From Hypoxylon rubiginosum (lineage: Eukaryota; Ascomycota; Sordariomycetes; Xylariales; Hypoxylaceae), in the NCBI GenBank assembly GCA_902806565.1, contig CADCXA010000003.1:62001-126000 (forward strand): a stretch of 64,000 bases of DNA, in the 5' to 3' direction. This document shows positions 1-11,598 of this stretch, piece after piece. The notes beneath the pieces were generated by a model. The model worked only from the letters and a program-made list of their open reading frames with translations. It was not told the DNA's origin and did no database searches. Made by a program: the position numbers and the translations under genes. How positions within the stretch are numbered: the stretch's first letter is position 1; every line of letters begins with the position of its first letter.

Positions 1-267
1 GCGCTCCTCCGCCCGTTGCGCAAGTGGCCCACAGCTGATAGGGGAGCTCCGCCGGCAAGCGTGGGACAATTCAATCGGAATTAGTCACATTGATGGAAAT
101 AGATGATAGTCAACCCCCTGAGGTGCGTTGGAGATTTATATATTCACCTTGTCGTCGAGACTCTATAGACCAGATAGGACGTTCCTTTCTTGCTATAAGA
201 CAAAATTGCTAGGATTCTACCAACACTGACCCTTTTGAATTCGCATCCGCGAACCCCTATAGTAAAA

Positions 268-1142
268 ATGAGCTTCGGAAAGTTATATTGGTACCCGAAG
301 GCCCCTCGGGCCACGATGTGTCTCTACATCGCCGAAGTTAACAAGTACGTAGTCTCATTGTATACGTGTCCGCGAAGTTTCTAACATCATTTCGAGGCTC
401 GATGTAGAATACATCGAAGCGTGGCCCATCAAGGTCAACCCTAGCAAAGGGGGCGTCGGCGAAGATTACCTGTCCAAGTTTCCTACGGGAAAGGTTCCGG
501 CGTTGGAACGACCAAATGGGTTCACTCTGTTCGAGTGCATCCCCGTCGCAATATATCGTAGGTCGAACTCGACAGAACCTGGCTGTTCTTGTGACAGTTT
601 CTAATCAGTCGGGATTCTAGTCGCGAAGCAGAATCCAAACACAACCCTTCTAGGATCGACTCTAGAGGAAGAAGCTACGATAATCAAGTAGGTTGGCTTG
701 ATTGTTGCCCTCCAACATGCTCAACGTTCGCAGCTGACCAGCATCCAAGATGGGCGTCATTCGCCAACAGCGAACTCTTACCTCTTATCATGGCGTGGAT
801 CAAAAGTCCCAAGTCCCCTGAGAGTCTTGCGGCCGCTGAGAAAAACAGCGACGACATGGTCGATGTCGTAGAGAAGTCACTAAAGGAAAAGAAGTACCTT
901 GTTGGCGACCGGTTGACTCTCGCTGACCTGTTTGTGGTTGCTGCCTTTACCAAAGGATACCAAGCTGTAAGTCGATTGGTTACGTGGTCGTAACCCCTGG
1001 GTCAAACGCAGAGGCTAACATAGGATAGGTTCTCACGAAGAAATGGGCGGCCACTCATCCTGCGATCCATGAATGGTACATGAGGCTTAAGAGCGATCAA
1101 ATTTGGAAGAAAATTGATGGCGAACCGTATGTTCTAGAATAG
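268..1142 (+). CDS. eEF1B-gamma-like glutathione S-transferase (211 aa, 5 exons)
   Basis: Exons 268-344, 397-557, 621-687, 750-966 and 1029-1142 join into one 636-nt frame. The product begins MSFGKLYWYPKAPRA, a thioredoxin-fold GST N-terminus of the type found at the front of elongation factor 1B gamma. It continues through FPTGKVPALE and ends in an all-helical GST C-domain containing YLVGDRLTLADLFV. It stops after the GST domain, so the large C-terminal EF1G domain of a true translation factor is absent. Proteins like this occur as stand-alone GSTs in filamentous fungi, often near secondary-metabolism genes. They are expected to be cytosolic and to bind glutathione. No biosynthetic genes follow it here, and whatever lies upstream is outside the window. 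The family call is firm; the substrate is unknown. Confidence 0.85.
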
Positions 1143-3748
1143 CTCGCATTTTAAGCCATGGACTTGGAATCTTGGAATGTGTACGATGGTTTGCGGCAGG
1201 CAGATAAATGAGGGTGCAGGGCTATTTGTGCGCTGGTAGGTGGTAGTATTAGCACACATACCTCCTATAAGCTAGCGCACTCATACGCTAAATTATCTTC
1301 AAATTCAGCAGGGGAAATTCCGGTAGCGGGTCGAATGGGAAATGGCAGGCCGGTCAGGCCGGTACAATTTTCAATTACCCCCAAATTGCCCAAGTTCTCA
1401 ATTACACCTAGCTTTCCCAATATGAGCTTGAATTATTTACAACCGGCCTTATTCGAAATCTCATTTCAATGCGACAATAATTGTATAGATTCCACTTCGA
1501 TCAGATAGATAGGCGTAAAGATATTCCAATTTGAATAGGGAGCCAACTCTTGGGAGTGTTGGTTTCAGGGGCAATGCCAACTTATTTAGGTACTCGAATA
1601 ACGTCACAATCAGTCCTGCACTAGCTCGATATCTACGCGATTCAGACCATTGGAAAATCCTCACTTGAGCGAGACTCTTCATATAAGTCCTGGGGCAAGC
1701 CTTCATTTCATTTCAAGTTGGTTGTTATGGCAGCTCGATGCACTAACAGAGTTGTATGGATAATTCATGGAATCCTGTTACTGAGACGCATAGGGGTTGG
1801 GGGTACGAAATGACCAGGAGTTTCGGGCAAGAAAAGGGGCTAGAAAAGGGGGAGAACCCTCTTTACATGCCTACATAGGAACCAGGTAGGTAGCCTACGA
1901 AATAAATGAAGGTATTCTATCATTGAAGCTACAAAGTATTTGTATGGAGAACCCGTATAATTGGATGTACCTCGAATGAATGCCCGGTCTTGCCCAGCAC
2001 GGGTCAGAAATCATAACAGTCTGCAATAGAGTGGGTGACGGAAGGTGCTTAATATTATTAAATTAATCCAATTATTCGTTTTCAGACTGTTCCAATTAAG
2101 GCTGCATTTCCCTCAACTAGGAGGCAAATACCTAGGGACCTAGGGTTTGACGCTGTCATCGCCACGAGAGCCTATTCAAGAACCAAAACCAGGACCTGTA
2201 CTTTACTGGCACCTCTTCTAGAGAATGACCTTGATTTACCTCTCGCAGACTCTCTTCAGGACTGTATTAGATGCCTACGTAGGTATAGTATCCCTTAAAT
2301 ATTAGGCATTGTACTGTGTCGCGCTGTCGTTTCGTGGTGGTGTAGACGATATCTGTACTTCGAATGTCATATGTTCTTAGATATGCTATCAAAACCAGAT
2401 AAAGGTACATCTCGCCCCAAAACCCAATATCCAGACCTGCTAGGGCATACACTGAGGATCAAGGTGGTATTCGGTGCCTGGATACCTAGGTAGACAATAG
2501 AACCGCTTTCGTTGGTAAGGTGGCCGCGATGGAGATGATACACTCGAACAGCTCCTGTACAGAAACTTCTTAGGTCAATACCTTACAGAATCGGAGAGAG
2601 AAATATCGAACGTACAGGTACTCAGGTGTCTAGCTATGAAATTTGTTAAACTATGGGACCTCATGACCATATAGCAAACTGATTAGGCTTGTCATAGGTG
2701 CACGCTGACCTCACAAACAGAATTTTAACCGAAAAGTACAAAGTCCAACAAGATTACCAAATTATTTCAAGGAAAAGTTGGCTTTATTAGTGAAACGTAC
2801 TGTGAAATAGGTGTCTTAGCTACCTACAGAGTAGAGATTAAAAAGAAGGGTCACTACGTATCAAGCAGCTTAAAGTAAAGGCATCACGTAAATTCAAATA
2901 TCTGTCCATTGTTATGAGTACGTAACTTTTTCGTTCACGTAAGAGGCATGTCTAATGTTAAGTCCATACCAGTGTCATCCCTTAGTTCCAACATGGTTAT
3001 AGCCTTAATTTTCTTGATGCTTATAACGTTTCTATCATATAAATCATACCTAGGACAAGTAGTCTAAACTTCATTACATTAACAGTGATAATGGGAGTGT
3101 AGGATGACTTTGGGTTCATGTACCGAGTTCCCAGCCAAAGCTCCGGCCGTGATATGGGTTTACCATTAAAATCTCGCTTCCTAGAGGAGTGCTTCGCAGC
3201 CCTTCCTTCCTACTCGGCGGGACTATATATACGTGACTTAGAATCATCCTGAAAGACTCGCACGTCACATTAAACACAGAACTGGAAGAGCATGTATTTA
3301 GTTCTCAGAGCTGATATATTCCCCGGTAGCTTGTAAAGTACCTGACCTTATACCATCAACATGCATCCTACTTCACGATACTTTACTTAAGGTAGAAGTT
3401 ATTATTGAAATTCACAAGACGAGCTAAGCAATACTTGGTGTAAGTGATAACTTGGTACCTAGTAACACCTCCTCAGTGTTATGTACTCAGGGAGGTATCT
3501 ATGACTAGAAGTCTCGGCACGCATATAGCCTGCATACCTGTTGCCCCCAGCGCTGACCCCAACAAGTAGTTTCATCTGCTTAAGAAAAATAGTTGTGCAC
3601 CTACCTTAGGTAGGTAGGTACCAGGTAGGTAGGTGGCTTGTTCATTGTTGTTCTGCTTTCTTCCCTCTTCCAACTTTCCCTCCCCAGTTCTACCCCAAAC
3701 ACCAAACAGTCTACCACAATGACACAATTTTGGCCCTTCTCTCATCAC
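1143..3748. other. gene-free, AT-rich stretch
   Basis: I see no supportable gene. All frames are broken by frequent stops and the longest open stretches show no family resemblance. The region holds several copies of the genome's CCTACGTAGGTA/TAGGTAGGTACC-type short motif, for example near 2275-2290 and 3603-3635. The base composition and many TA dinucleotides would fit old repeat-induced point mutation, but this was not calculated. Confidence 0.5.
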
Positions 3749-3816
3749 CCCAAACCATCATAATACCCAAACCATCATAATACACAAATCATCATAATAT
3801 CCAAATCATCATAATA
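3749..3816. repeat. 17-bp tandem repeat, 4 copies
   Basis: Four head-to-tail copies of a unit close to CCCAAACCATCATAATA. The first two are identical and the last two differ by one or two bases. It is a small minisatellite in gene-poor DNA. Confidence 0.8.
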
Positions 3817-4416
3817 TGCCCTGAATTCTATATCAACTTCTGGTGGCTTATCCCTTAATACTTACCCTCTACTATAGCTCGCTTCAGGTCGAAAGGCCCA
3901 ACCACGGTTGCGATACAATAACATTTCGCTACAATACCATCGCAAGAGTCGAACGCTCCTAACAACAGCCTACGTAAGCTGCTCTAGCTGATGCTAATCA
4001 TAAATCTAACCATTTCTCACCTTCTTCAATACATAACATCACCACTTTGATTCAAGGAAAATTCTACACTTCCCTTCTAACATTGCATCAACTCCAGTTG
4101 CAACTACGATCTCAATATGCCAGTCAAATCAATCCCACTTGGGAAAATCGCGTCCGCGCCATAAATTTGGCAACTCCTTTATTTCCTACGGTGCTAGTGG
4201 TCGCATTTCAAGCTTCCGACGCGTCGCTGTCTTCCCGGAAACCGCGACATGAGCGGCAGGATCATGGAGTACGAAGAGGGGGCAGGCCCCCGGAGGAGTT
4301 CATCACCGTTGGGAGCACGTCGTAAGTATTCCACTGCTACCGGCATATCATATCATATCATATCATGGGATGCATTTCACGGAAAGGGGGACATTTACTG
4401 ATAATATCGTATGCAG

Positions 4417-4539
4417 CACTATCACCCCGACGACCTCAAGGGGAAGGGCGAGCCGTCGTACACCCTCGAGGAGAAGCAGAAGGATAAGGATCGTCTCACC
4501 CAACGCTCCTCCGACCAGAATGTTGTTCATAAAATGTAG
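4417..4539 (+). pseudogene. unidentified exon-like fragment
   Basis: After a good acceptor (ATGCAG just upstream) a 40-codon open stretch encodes a charged helical peptide containing KGKGEPSYTLEEKQKDKDR, ending at a stop. A donor-like GTAAGT at about 4321 could pair with it, but the only upstream frame in phase is interrupted by a stop at about 4249. I do not recognise the family. It could be the last exon of a small gene whose first exon has decayed, or a chance open frame. Confidence 0.25.
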
Positions 4540-5388
4540 CCAAGAACCTCATACAACTCGAGTTCCCCATACCTACGACACGAACGCGTCTATGGCTATA
4601 ATGCCTGTCAAGAAGAATGTACGTACAGATATTAACTCTAATTTTCATATACAGAAAAAGAGATGACGATTGCTAACAGAATGAAACGCTAGACTCGAAA
4701 GTGTTAGCAACGCCCCAGTCAATAGTGGTCTGTGGTCATCGACGCAAGCAATTCTAGAGACCAGCTTTGGCTTGAACTTATTCCATCAAAACGGTGGTTA
4801 GGTCTTTCGTCGCCTCTACCACTTTGAAACCTTCCCACATTACCGACTCTGCTGCTTCCTCTACTTCCTCACCTCCAACTAAACAGCAGTGCCTGCCCCA
4901 ACCGATCGAATTCGTACACCCTATGAGAGGCCTCCTTTCCCTTTACTAAACGAAACCCCACCTCTCCCTCAATCATCTTCAAAGAGAATAAGGTTGTTGC
5001 TCAACTGTCAACACATACGCAGGACGCACTCGTTCGCCCACTTATTGGATAATGATCCTCTTCTTCAAGTTGGGGGTTGAGGCCTTCAGTACTTCTGAAG
5101 GAGAATACCCTCTACCCTACCTTGAAAGACTAAACTCAACTTTCAGGTAGCAAGCAGCAACCAAAGTCTTTCGCCTTTAGACATAGTTTGCCTTAAGCTT
5201 TAAACCAATACAGCCTAAGCTCGGAACAACTAAGCCCGCAATAAATCAGCTATAGCGAACTAGTTCTGAGACTACCTACCTAGGTAATTCTCAGATACTA
5301 CGTCTTGAGTCCGACTCACCTTCCGATTATCGACATATTACATTTCTCCCTGTCACTTCCTCATTTGCAATACCCTTTCTCTACATGG

Positions 5389-6212
5389 TCCCAGCGCGAG
5401 AATTTGCCACAGGGTGCCGAGGACGTCGTCAGGTCTTTTGGAGGAAAACTCCAATTGGGCTGCTGGACAGACCCGTTGTATGGGAAGTTCCTACATATTA
5501 TTGAAAAGTGGGAGCAATCGGCTGAGGGATCTCAACCCTACAACGGCTACAAAACGGCCTTGAACGATATAAGCTTATTAAAGCAATTCGGCTCTATCTA
5601 AACAGGCTGATAGGCAGCGCGTATCCCTTGGGCTAAGGTCAGGGAGAAGATGGGTGTCTGGTTATAGTACTAACTTGGGTCGCACATACCTGCAACGATG
5701 TTGGACAACTCGATTAGCCTAGGTACCTACCTTGAAACGACCTAAGCCATCGAAAACTTAGGAGGGGCGGTCTCCGAGATAATGAGAAAGGGGAAGGCTA
5801 AGGCCACGGTCGCGGCTAAGGAAGCCAGCGAGGCTACCAGCCTGGATACCACCACTGCCATCAAAGCCAAGGCCAACGTCGGCAAGGCCAACGCCAGCAA
5901 GGCCAATGGCAGCAAAGCGAAGATTAGCAAGACTATTCCTAACCAGTCCGCCAAGACTGCTGCGGCGAAATCGCAGAAGCGAAGCACGCCTTTCGTCGAG
6001 ACATCTCTCCAGCATTCTCTTGTGGCATTCTCTTTTAGATAGACAATGGCTACACTCCTCTTATGTATGCGGCATACAGGGGCTTCCTATCTGTCGTCGA
6101 GTACTTGATCGAAGCTGGAGCTGATGTCAATGTGGCTCTCGGCAATGGGCACGCTGCTCACACTTGGGCTTCGCCAGCTATTATGCCTCTCTCGATTATG
6201 ACCGCCTATACA
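5389..6212 (+). pseudogene. decayed ankyrin-repeat gene remnant
   Basis: Bases 6042-6149 encode one clear ankyrin repeat, DNGYTPLMYAAYRGFLSVVE, followed by YLIEAGADVNV, with the TPL and GADVN hallmarks. The frame stays open to 6212 but the next repeat is no longer recognisable. Upstream, 5782-6042 is open for a Lys/Ala-rich low-complexity peptide (KAKANVGKANASKANGSKAK). An open stretch at about 5389-5601 may belong to the same former gene, but this link is inferred. No intact start-to-stop model can be built. Ankyrin proteins in fungi often form large, fast-evolving families, so a dead copy here is unremarkable. The repeat itself is certain; the limits of the remnant are not. Confidence 0.5.
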
Positions 6213-6828
6213 TGATATTCAATCTGTTATCACCATGCTCCCACGTCTCCTTGGATACTTAACAATTGCTATCCAGGAAACATCACACCAACTGCGACAC
6301 TTACTGTCGGTGCACTTGTCATGTTCGGGGTGACGCCAAACGCCTAACGCTAGGTTCCAGCAAGAGCAAGCGTCCTTGTCGTTGTTAGCAATGTCGAGAT
6401 CAACCTAGCATTGATTATTCCAAATGGACTTAGTTGGCTTGCCTCCCGTTCCTCGACACAAGCTGATTGGGGCACTCCCGTCCATATTGAGCATACAAGC
6501 CTCAAGTCAAAGTCATTCGAGGGCCTGCCTATCTGGGCACCATCAGATCGACGAGCCAGATCCGATGCTGCTTTCGTGGCTAAGGTACACCCTACACTAG
6601 CCGGCATTGCCTGCGTTATTATTAGTTCGCCATGGCAGATCAAACCAGATCAGAGTTAGATATTATCCAAGAGTTTCCAATTGGAAACCTCGCAAACTTC
6701 TTTGAAAGTACTAGGAAGGGAAAATAAACGTCGCGCTACCACACAAGAAGTCTCGGACTCAAAAGATTTGCACGACTCAATTCTGAGCCCAAACACACCC
6801 TAGGTACGTCACTTGACCGTTCCCTCGT

Positions 6829-7194
6829 ATGCAAAGCCAAAATAACTTACGCAGCCCATCTAGCAAAAATACTTCTCACGTAAGGAACCATGAACCAGCA
6901 CGCGCGGAAGAGATCAGCTCGCCGATATCATCTACCAGCTCCCACGATACACCCATCTCTCTGCATTCCATCAGCCAGAAATTTGTGTCGATGTTGGGTG
7001 GCTTAGAGATGTTCACTGATGGCCCTGAGAACGCCTTTACCTCGACATCCTTTCATCCAGAAGTGTTGGAAGACCTACCCCCAAGAGAAGAACGCCTAAA
7101 AGGCCTTTCTGCACAGGCTCATACGTCGACGCGGACTCGGACATCGAATTCGAGCCAGCTAGAGATCGAATCAGTCAATAAAGAGCATGCGTGA
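6829..7194 (+). other. open frame of unknown nature (121 codons)
   Basis: An ATG-initiated frame encodes a Ser/Thr-rich, low-complexity peptide with no recognisable domain, signal peptide or membrane segment. A second open stretch follows at about 7187-7576. Codon choice and composition do not look like the neighbouring real genes and no splice sites join the two convincingly. I list it because it is the longest plus-strand frame in the area. It may be non-coding. Confidence 0.2.
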
Positions 7195-7709
7195 AACTGA
7201 CATCGATACTGAGGAAATCCGAATAAACAAATTGCGGCCTCGAACAACAAGGAAATGTTTAAGGAGTTTCCCGAAGCCACGAGCTTCGAGTATGGCATCG
7301 GATATACACACGAATGCAGCAAAGGACCTCTCATCTTTTGGAAAGGATGTTCATACTCATAACGCCATGCATGCCTCCAATCGGATGCCTCACCTTTCCC
7401 CTTTCAGATGTGACCAGGGCTTCTACTTCACGTGCAAGACAGCCTTCGCCTTAAACGTGGTCTATCACTGCCCACAAGCTACATACCAATGGGTTCTTAG
7501 CCCTCACACTCTACAACACCACCAACGGCGTACCACTACCTCTCACTACCTTTTACATCCTCAACCGCCAACATAACCTCATTCACTTCTCTCGTAGCTA
7601 CTGCAGCGAAACGGAAACCCAAACCTCGGACTAAGGTCCCCCTCTCGAAGACAGCAGTACCGTAATCAAGCTGACCGAGGCCAAGAAGCAAGGTCATATC
7701 ATATTCGTG

Positions 7710-7897
7710 TTAAGCAGCGGTTACGGCTATGCTATATTGAGCAACTACACCGCGTCTACTTCTATCCCCGGCCGGTGACTTTACCGCTGGCAATGGCACG
7801 GGCGGCGAGAGCATCTACGGCGACAAGTTCGAAGACGAGAACTTCAAGCTCAAGCACGAGCGCCCCTTCTTGCTTAGCATGGCGAACGCCGGTCCTG
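7710..7897 (+). pseudogene. cyclophilin (peptidyl-prolyl isomerase) fragment
   Basis: Bases 7777-7897 encode [19 protein letters not shown] (the leading G is the family's) and then [16 protein letters not shown]. This is the highly conserved core of cyclophilin A-type isomerases, including the FT..NGTGG and LSMANAGP motifs, ending at a plausible donor, G|GTAAGT. Upstream, a GYGYA...IPG pattern at about 7720-7770 resembles the preceding GFGY...IPGFM segment, but a one-base shift near 7772 puts it in another frame. The next family motif, TNGSQFFI, is not found after the donor. The piece therefore looks like one surviving exon of a dead or transposed copy. Cyclophilins catalyse cis-trans isomerisation of prolyl bonds; this fragment cannot. 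Confidence 0.7.
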
Positions 7898-8035
7898 GTA
7901 AGTTTTGATAGCCTTGCCGTAAGCTCAACCTAGCATGAGCTCTCCATCCGAAATATTCTAGCTAGCTAGCTAGCAAGCACTAGGTTAGGGTCAGATCGCT
8001 AACAATTATTGTTCTTTTTCTACTACAGGCTTCTA

Positions 8036-8350
8036 CTATTTCTGCCTTAGAGGCTGCTCAATACAGGAGCGAAGCCATATTGCCCGAGTGCATCGCCAAG
8101 GACTTCGACGATGACATGGATAGAAACATACGCACTGTCGTTTGTTGAAGCAATGGGGATACCCATCAGCGCAGAGGCTGACGTAGGAGCTCGTGTACAC
8201 GGAAAGGAGCCCATGGGTATTGCATGGGAGCTTTTTACCAACACTTGGGATGAGGACCTCGACCATTGCCAATTCCCAACCCTCCTACAAAGGGAGGGAG
8301 GCTCGCCTGTGTCGCAATCTCAGATCCGATCTGACGCGGCAGCCTGAGGC
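8036..8350 (+). pseudogene. unidentified broken gene remnant
   Basis: Two adjacent plus-strand frames look protein-like: one giving LPECIAKDFDDDMDRNIRTV at about 8077-8140, and one giving GIPISAEADVGARVHGKEPM and then GIAWELFTNTWDEDLDHCQF at about 8150-8280. They lie in different frames and are not joined by an obvious intron, as expected of a frameshifted gene. I do not recognise the family. The antisense frames over the same bases are judged to be shadows. Confidence 0.3.
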
Positions 8351-8399
8351 TTTTCCTAGGTATGTCGTTCCAAGCCGACAATCATTTGCTCCATGAGAG

Positions 8400-10197
8400 C
8401 TATCTTATATCTTAAACCTAACATCTTCTAGATGCCAAGTTCCCCTGAGAGATGTGAGGGCCCCAAGGCACCCAGTCAGAAGACCCCACACCAGTACCTA
8501 AGCTATCTCGCCACCATGATCCTCTCTTTACCTACGCAGCATGATGATACTAGCGACAGCTCGCCAGGTTCTTCTGATGAGGTTGACATAAGATTCGGTA
8601 GAAACTGAATATGGCCTCAAGGAGGATCACGGAAAGGTGGCACTGTACTCGATGAACGGCAGAAAAAAACCCCTAACGCCTTCAATCGTCTCATATGGTG
8701 GTTCAGTCCAGAATTGGCCAAGCATTGATCGCTGCGTCAATGGCCAAACCCATTTTAAGCACCCCTTTGAGATTTTTCTCACCCTCTCGCCTGATTAGCC
8801 TACCTCGATCTTGGCCTCGGTACGCTTCTTGGTTGCCCCCTTGATCTGTTCCTTGCGCTAGAGTTCTTCCTTCACCTCGTGCTTCATCTCTTGGGGAGGG
8901 GCGCCAGTCTAAGGCCTCCTTGCTGCCCTAACGGCGGCGCCGGCCCCGCGTCCTGTTGCCTACCACAACACAACTCGTCTAAGATTCCAAGCGTCCGGTG
9001 GCAACGTCCTGAGAACCCTTCCGGCTAACACTACCCTCATCGAGGTCACCCAGTTGCTCCATCCCAAGTGATGGCGCCTTTGCACAAGGCATTGATCTTT
9101 GGATAGGCCTTGGGACGAGCAAGAGGCAAGCGCTTCAGTGACGGGATCAAGCGCCGAAGCGGCAGCATGGAGCGCAAGATGTTCGATGAGCAATTCATCT
9201 ATACTATCCATATACAGCACACGCGATGCGATGCAGTCGATCGCCCATGCCACCAGCGTTAGCAGCAAAGATGACAATGCCTCGCCCGCGAGCGGCGTGG
9301 AAGTCTAGACTCGGCCGGCACGTTCACGTCTACTTCACGTCCACAGAAGACTTCCGCACGAGAAAACACTGAGAAAATTATGGTTCATAGACGATTCTCA
9401 CGTTCCTGTCCTAAAGCATGCCTCCATCAAAGGCTAAAACCCTGGTTCCCCAAGTTCACTTTTCCTACAATGGTACCGAAGGACGCAATACTTCAGCAGG
9501 GGTACCCCAAGGCCATCGGGACAAATCCCATGGCTAATATGCCACACATGGATGGTAGTGGGTCGGGAATTGCTATAACAGAATCATTCTCTGTGAGTAT
9601 GACGATGCTCAACTCGGCGCAGATCCTGCTTCCTAACAACCCGATCATCTTCGATAAGGGCAGTTTTTTCTTTTTGGATGGTTATCCATTCCGTATGGCA
9701 GCTGTTTCCTTCAAGTCTGAGAGGCTCGAGCAATACATAAAGAGTGACCCGGGCCGTGGACTGGGTCGTCCCTGTTGACAGCACACATTGACACTGCCCT
9801 CAGGGCTTTATTATTCCTTCTCTTCTATTAATCGTCCTTGATCGACACCACTTGGAGGAACAGCCAACTGGAGCTCCAGTCCGCTAAGAAGGTGTCTTGG
9901 TTCTACGCGCCAAAGAGATACGACTCTTACAAGAGCTTCTCGTAGGACATCAAGATTGCCTACGATCTCGACCTCAACCCAAAGAACAAGAACTACAAAC
10001 TTAACGAGAATCAGGTCCTTACCTAATTCTTAGGAGAGAAGAGGGTCACTATAACATCCGCACTATCCTGGTTGGTCAAGTTGGATACCTCCTAGGTACG
10101 TTTGGGGTCGAGGAGGTAGATGGAGAATGTGGTACTGAGCTTAGAGCTTTTGGGCGGCTCTAATAGTTCCGACAACGCCAACACTTCTGCTGGTAAC
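8400..10197. other. gene-poor stretch with short coding-like scraps
   Basis: No intact gene is visible. Small scraps look once-coding: about 9130-9260 (basic peptide) and about 9898-10025 (WFYAPKRYDSYKSFS, then an in-frame stop, then IKIAYDLDLNPKNKNYKLNE). None matches a family I know. The stretch reads as a graveyard rather than as regulatory DNA. Confidence 0.4.
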
Positions 10198-10225
10198 TAC
10201 CGTGGAGACCCGACTCTCCACGGTA
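10198..10225. repeat. perfect 11-bp inverted repeat (hairpin)
   Basis: TACCGTGGAGA is followed after six bases by its exact reverse complement, TCTCCACGGTA. It lies about 280 bp past the stop of the minus-strand gene at 10509-11531, in gene-poor DNA. It could be a fragment of a small inverted-repeat element or a transcript-end structure; nothing further supports either. Confidence 0.7.
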
Positions 10226-10508
10226 GATCCCACTCTCCGGGTGAACATCAGTTCTCATAACATCTAGATCTCCTAGTTCCGAAGTGTCAACGATGATATT
10301 CTCCCCTAAGAGGACAGACTCTGACGATACTAGGCCGTCTTGGCTTATCGGAGAGAGTAAAGAAAAACTGTTGATAAGTTGCAATAATTCAGTTCGCGCT
10401 GAGGTAGCGGATTGTCTTTGTACGTTAGTTTTTTGTAATATGGAACTTAGCCTAGGGTATAACAAATTACAATTTGGTATCGATCGATCGATCGACACAG
10501 CAGAGGCA

Positions 10509-11531
10509 TCAATTAGCCATCATCTGATCGCCTAAATCGAAAAGCCATTTCGGTTGTCTCGCCGCCTTGATTTGTTTCCGTTCCCTCGATAACTTCTTCT
10601 GTTCCTTGGGCACAGCCTTCTCTTCGGGCGTCTTCTCCGGTCTAACCTTCGGCCATTTGTCTTTCTTCTTCTTTACTAACATTCCCTCGTCTCCCGGCCC
10701 CTCGAAAAGGAAAGCCAACGACACCTGATACGGCTCTTGTTCCTGTTCCGGCAGCCTCCACGCCTTAGCGATCCCCTTCAGGCACGACAACGTCTCGCAC
10801 ACCATCGGCGCGGGGGTGGTTTCATTGCGCAGGTTCCAGTCGCGCACCGCGAGCATCAGCATGGCGTGCAGCGTGAACCTCGCGTCGTTGCCGGCGACGT
10901 GCAGGTTCATCCAGGGGAGGTTCAATGCATCGAGTAGCTTGGCTAGCGAGTACCGGTAGTGCATCTGGAGGGGGTATTGGGCTACTTTCAGGACGTCGAT
11001 GTGGTACAGAGGGCGCGTGATGAGGCGGAGCTGCTGGATGAACTTGCAGTCGGTCGACTCGCCTCCATAGGTCACAAGTACGTATTGACGGTGCCTGATC
11101 AGCTTTTGCAGATATGCTTTGACATCTTGCGCCTGTATCTGCTGTGTGTCCCCAAAGAGGAACCTGTCCGATTGGTACCTAAGATGGTCGGAGTGCCCGG
11201 CTTGAACAAGATAGGATCTGATGACATCTTGGGCATATTTAGCCTTGGGCTTGTTAGTGTACGAATGCAAATCGCGTGCGTCCAAAATCGAGATTCCAAG
11301 AAGATAGTGACCAGTATGGACGCAGCTGAAGTCCTGCGTGCCGTCGATATCAACCGCAATATACAAGACGTCTTTGAGCGAAGACTTTCCTAGGGACCTT
11401 CCAAAGTTTGTCTGAGTCGGATTCTCTTCCGTCAAGCCCAAAAGATGCCTTAAAACTCGAAGCTCCTGCCGCAGCCGTCCTGTATGTTCCGGTGCGCTAT
11501 TAGACGGGTAGTTTTCCAGATCCATGGCCAT
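10509..11531 (-). CDS. Gfd2/YDR514C-like RNase H-fold protein (340 aa)
   Basis: A single-exon gene. I start it at the ATG at 11531 (MAMDLENYPS) because a TATA-like element sits about 60 bp upstream and the longer open frame has no other good start. Residues about 55-250 match the Gfd2/YDR514C C-terminal domain, a DEDD-type exonuclease-like RNase H fold. Visible are VLYIAVDIDG with the first acidic pair, SDRFLFGD, an acidic residue in YGGESTDCKF at the second site, SLAKLLDALNLP and VAGNDARFTLHAML with the final acidic residue. The last about 60 residues are Lys-rich and probably disordered. Yeast Gfd2 is linked to mRNA export factor Dbp5; most fungal relatives are uncharacterised. The key acidic residues are present, so activity is possible but unproven. 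Confidence 0.8.
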   Translation of the reverse strand: MAMDLENYPSNSAPEHTGRLRQELRVLRHLLGLTEENPTQTNFGRSLGKSSLKDVLYIAVDIDGTQDFSCVHTGHYLLGISILDARDLHSYTNKPKAKYAQDVIRSYLVQAGHSDHLRYQSDRFLFGDTQQIQAQDVKAYLQKLIRHRQYVLVTYGGESTDCKFIQQLRLITRPLYHIDVLKVAQYPLQMHYRYSLAKLLDALNLPWMNLHVAGNDARFTLHAMLMLAVRDWNLRNETTPAPMVCETLSCLKGIAKAWRLPEQEQEPYQVSLAFLFEGPGDEGMLVKKKKDKWPKVRPEKTPEEKAVPKEQKKLSRERKQIKAARQPKWLFDLGDQMMAN

Positions 11532-11590
11532 TGAGGTGTTGAGATGATGTGAGTTGTGGATGAATAGAATAAGGGGGCGAAGGATCATGT

Positions 11591-11598
11591 ATTTATAG
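11591..11598 (-). promoter_or_regulatory. TATA-like element of the Gfd2-like gene
   Basis: CTATAAAT on the minus strand, about 60 bp upstream of the chosen ATG at 11531. It supports that start over the upstream extension of the open frame. Confidence 0.4.

Noticed and set aside
4343..4366. ATATC-type short tandem repeat (TATCA units)
   Set aside because: A small microsatellite without further meaning.
8960..9277. 105-codon minus-strand frame
   Set aside because: No conserved motif, and overlapping plus-strand scraps look equally coding-like, so neither is called as a gene.
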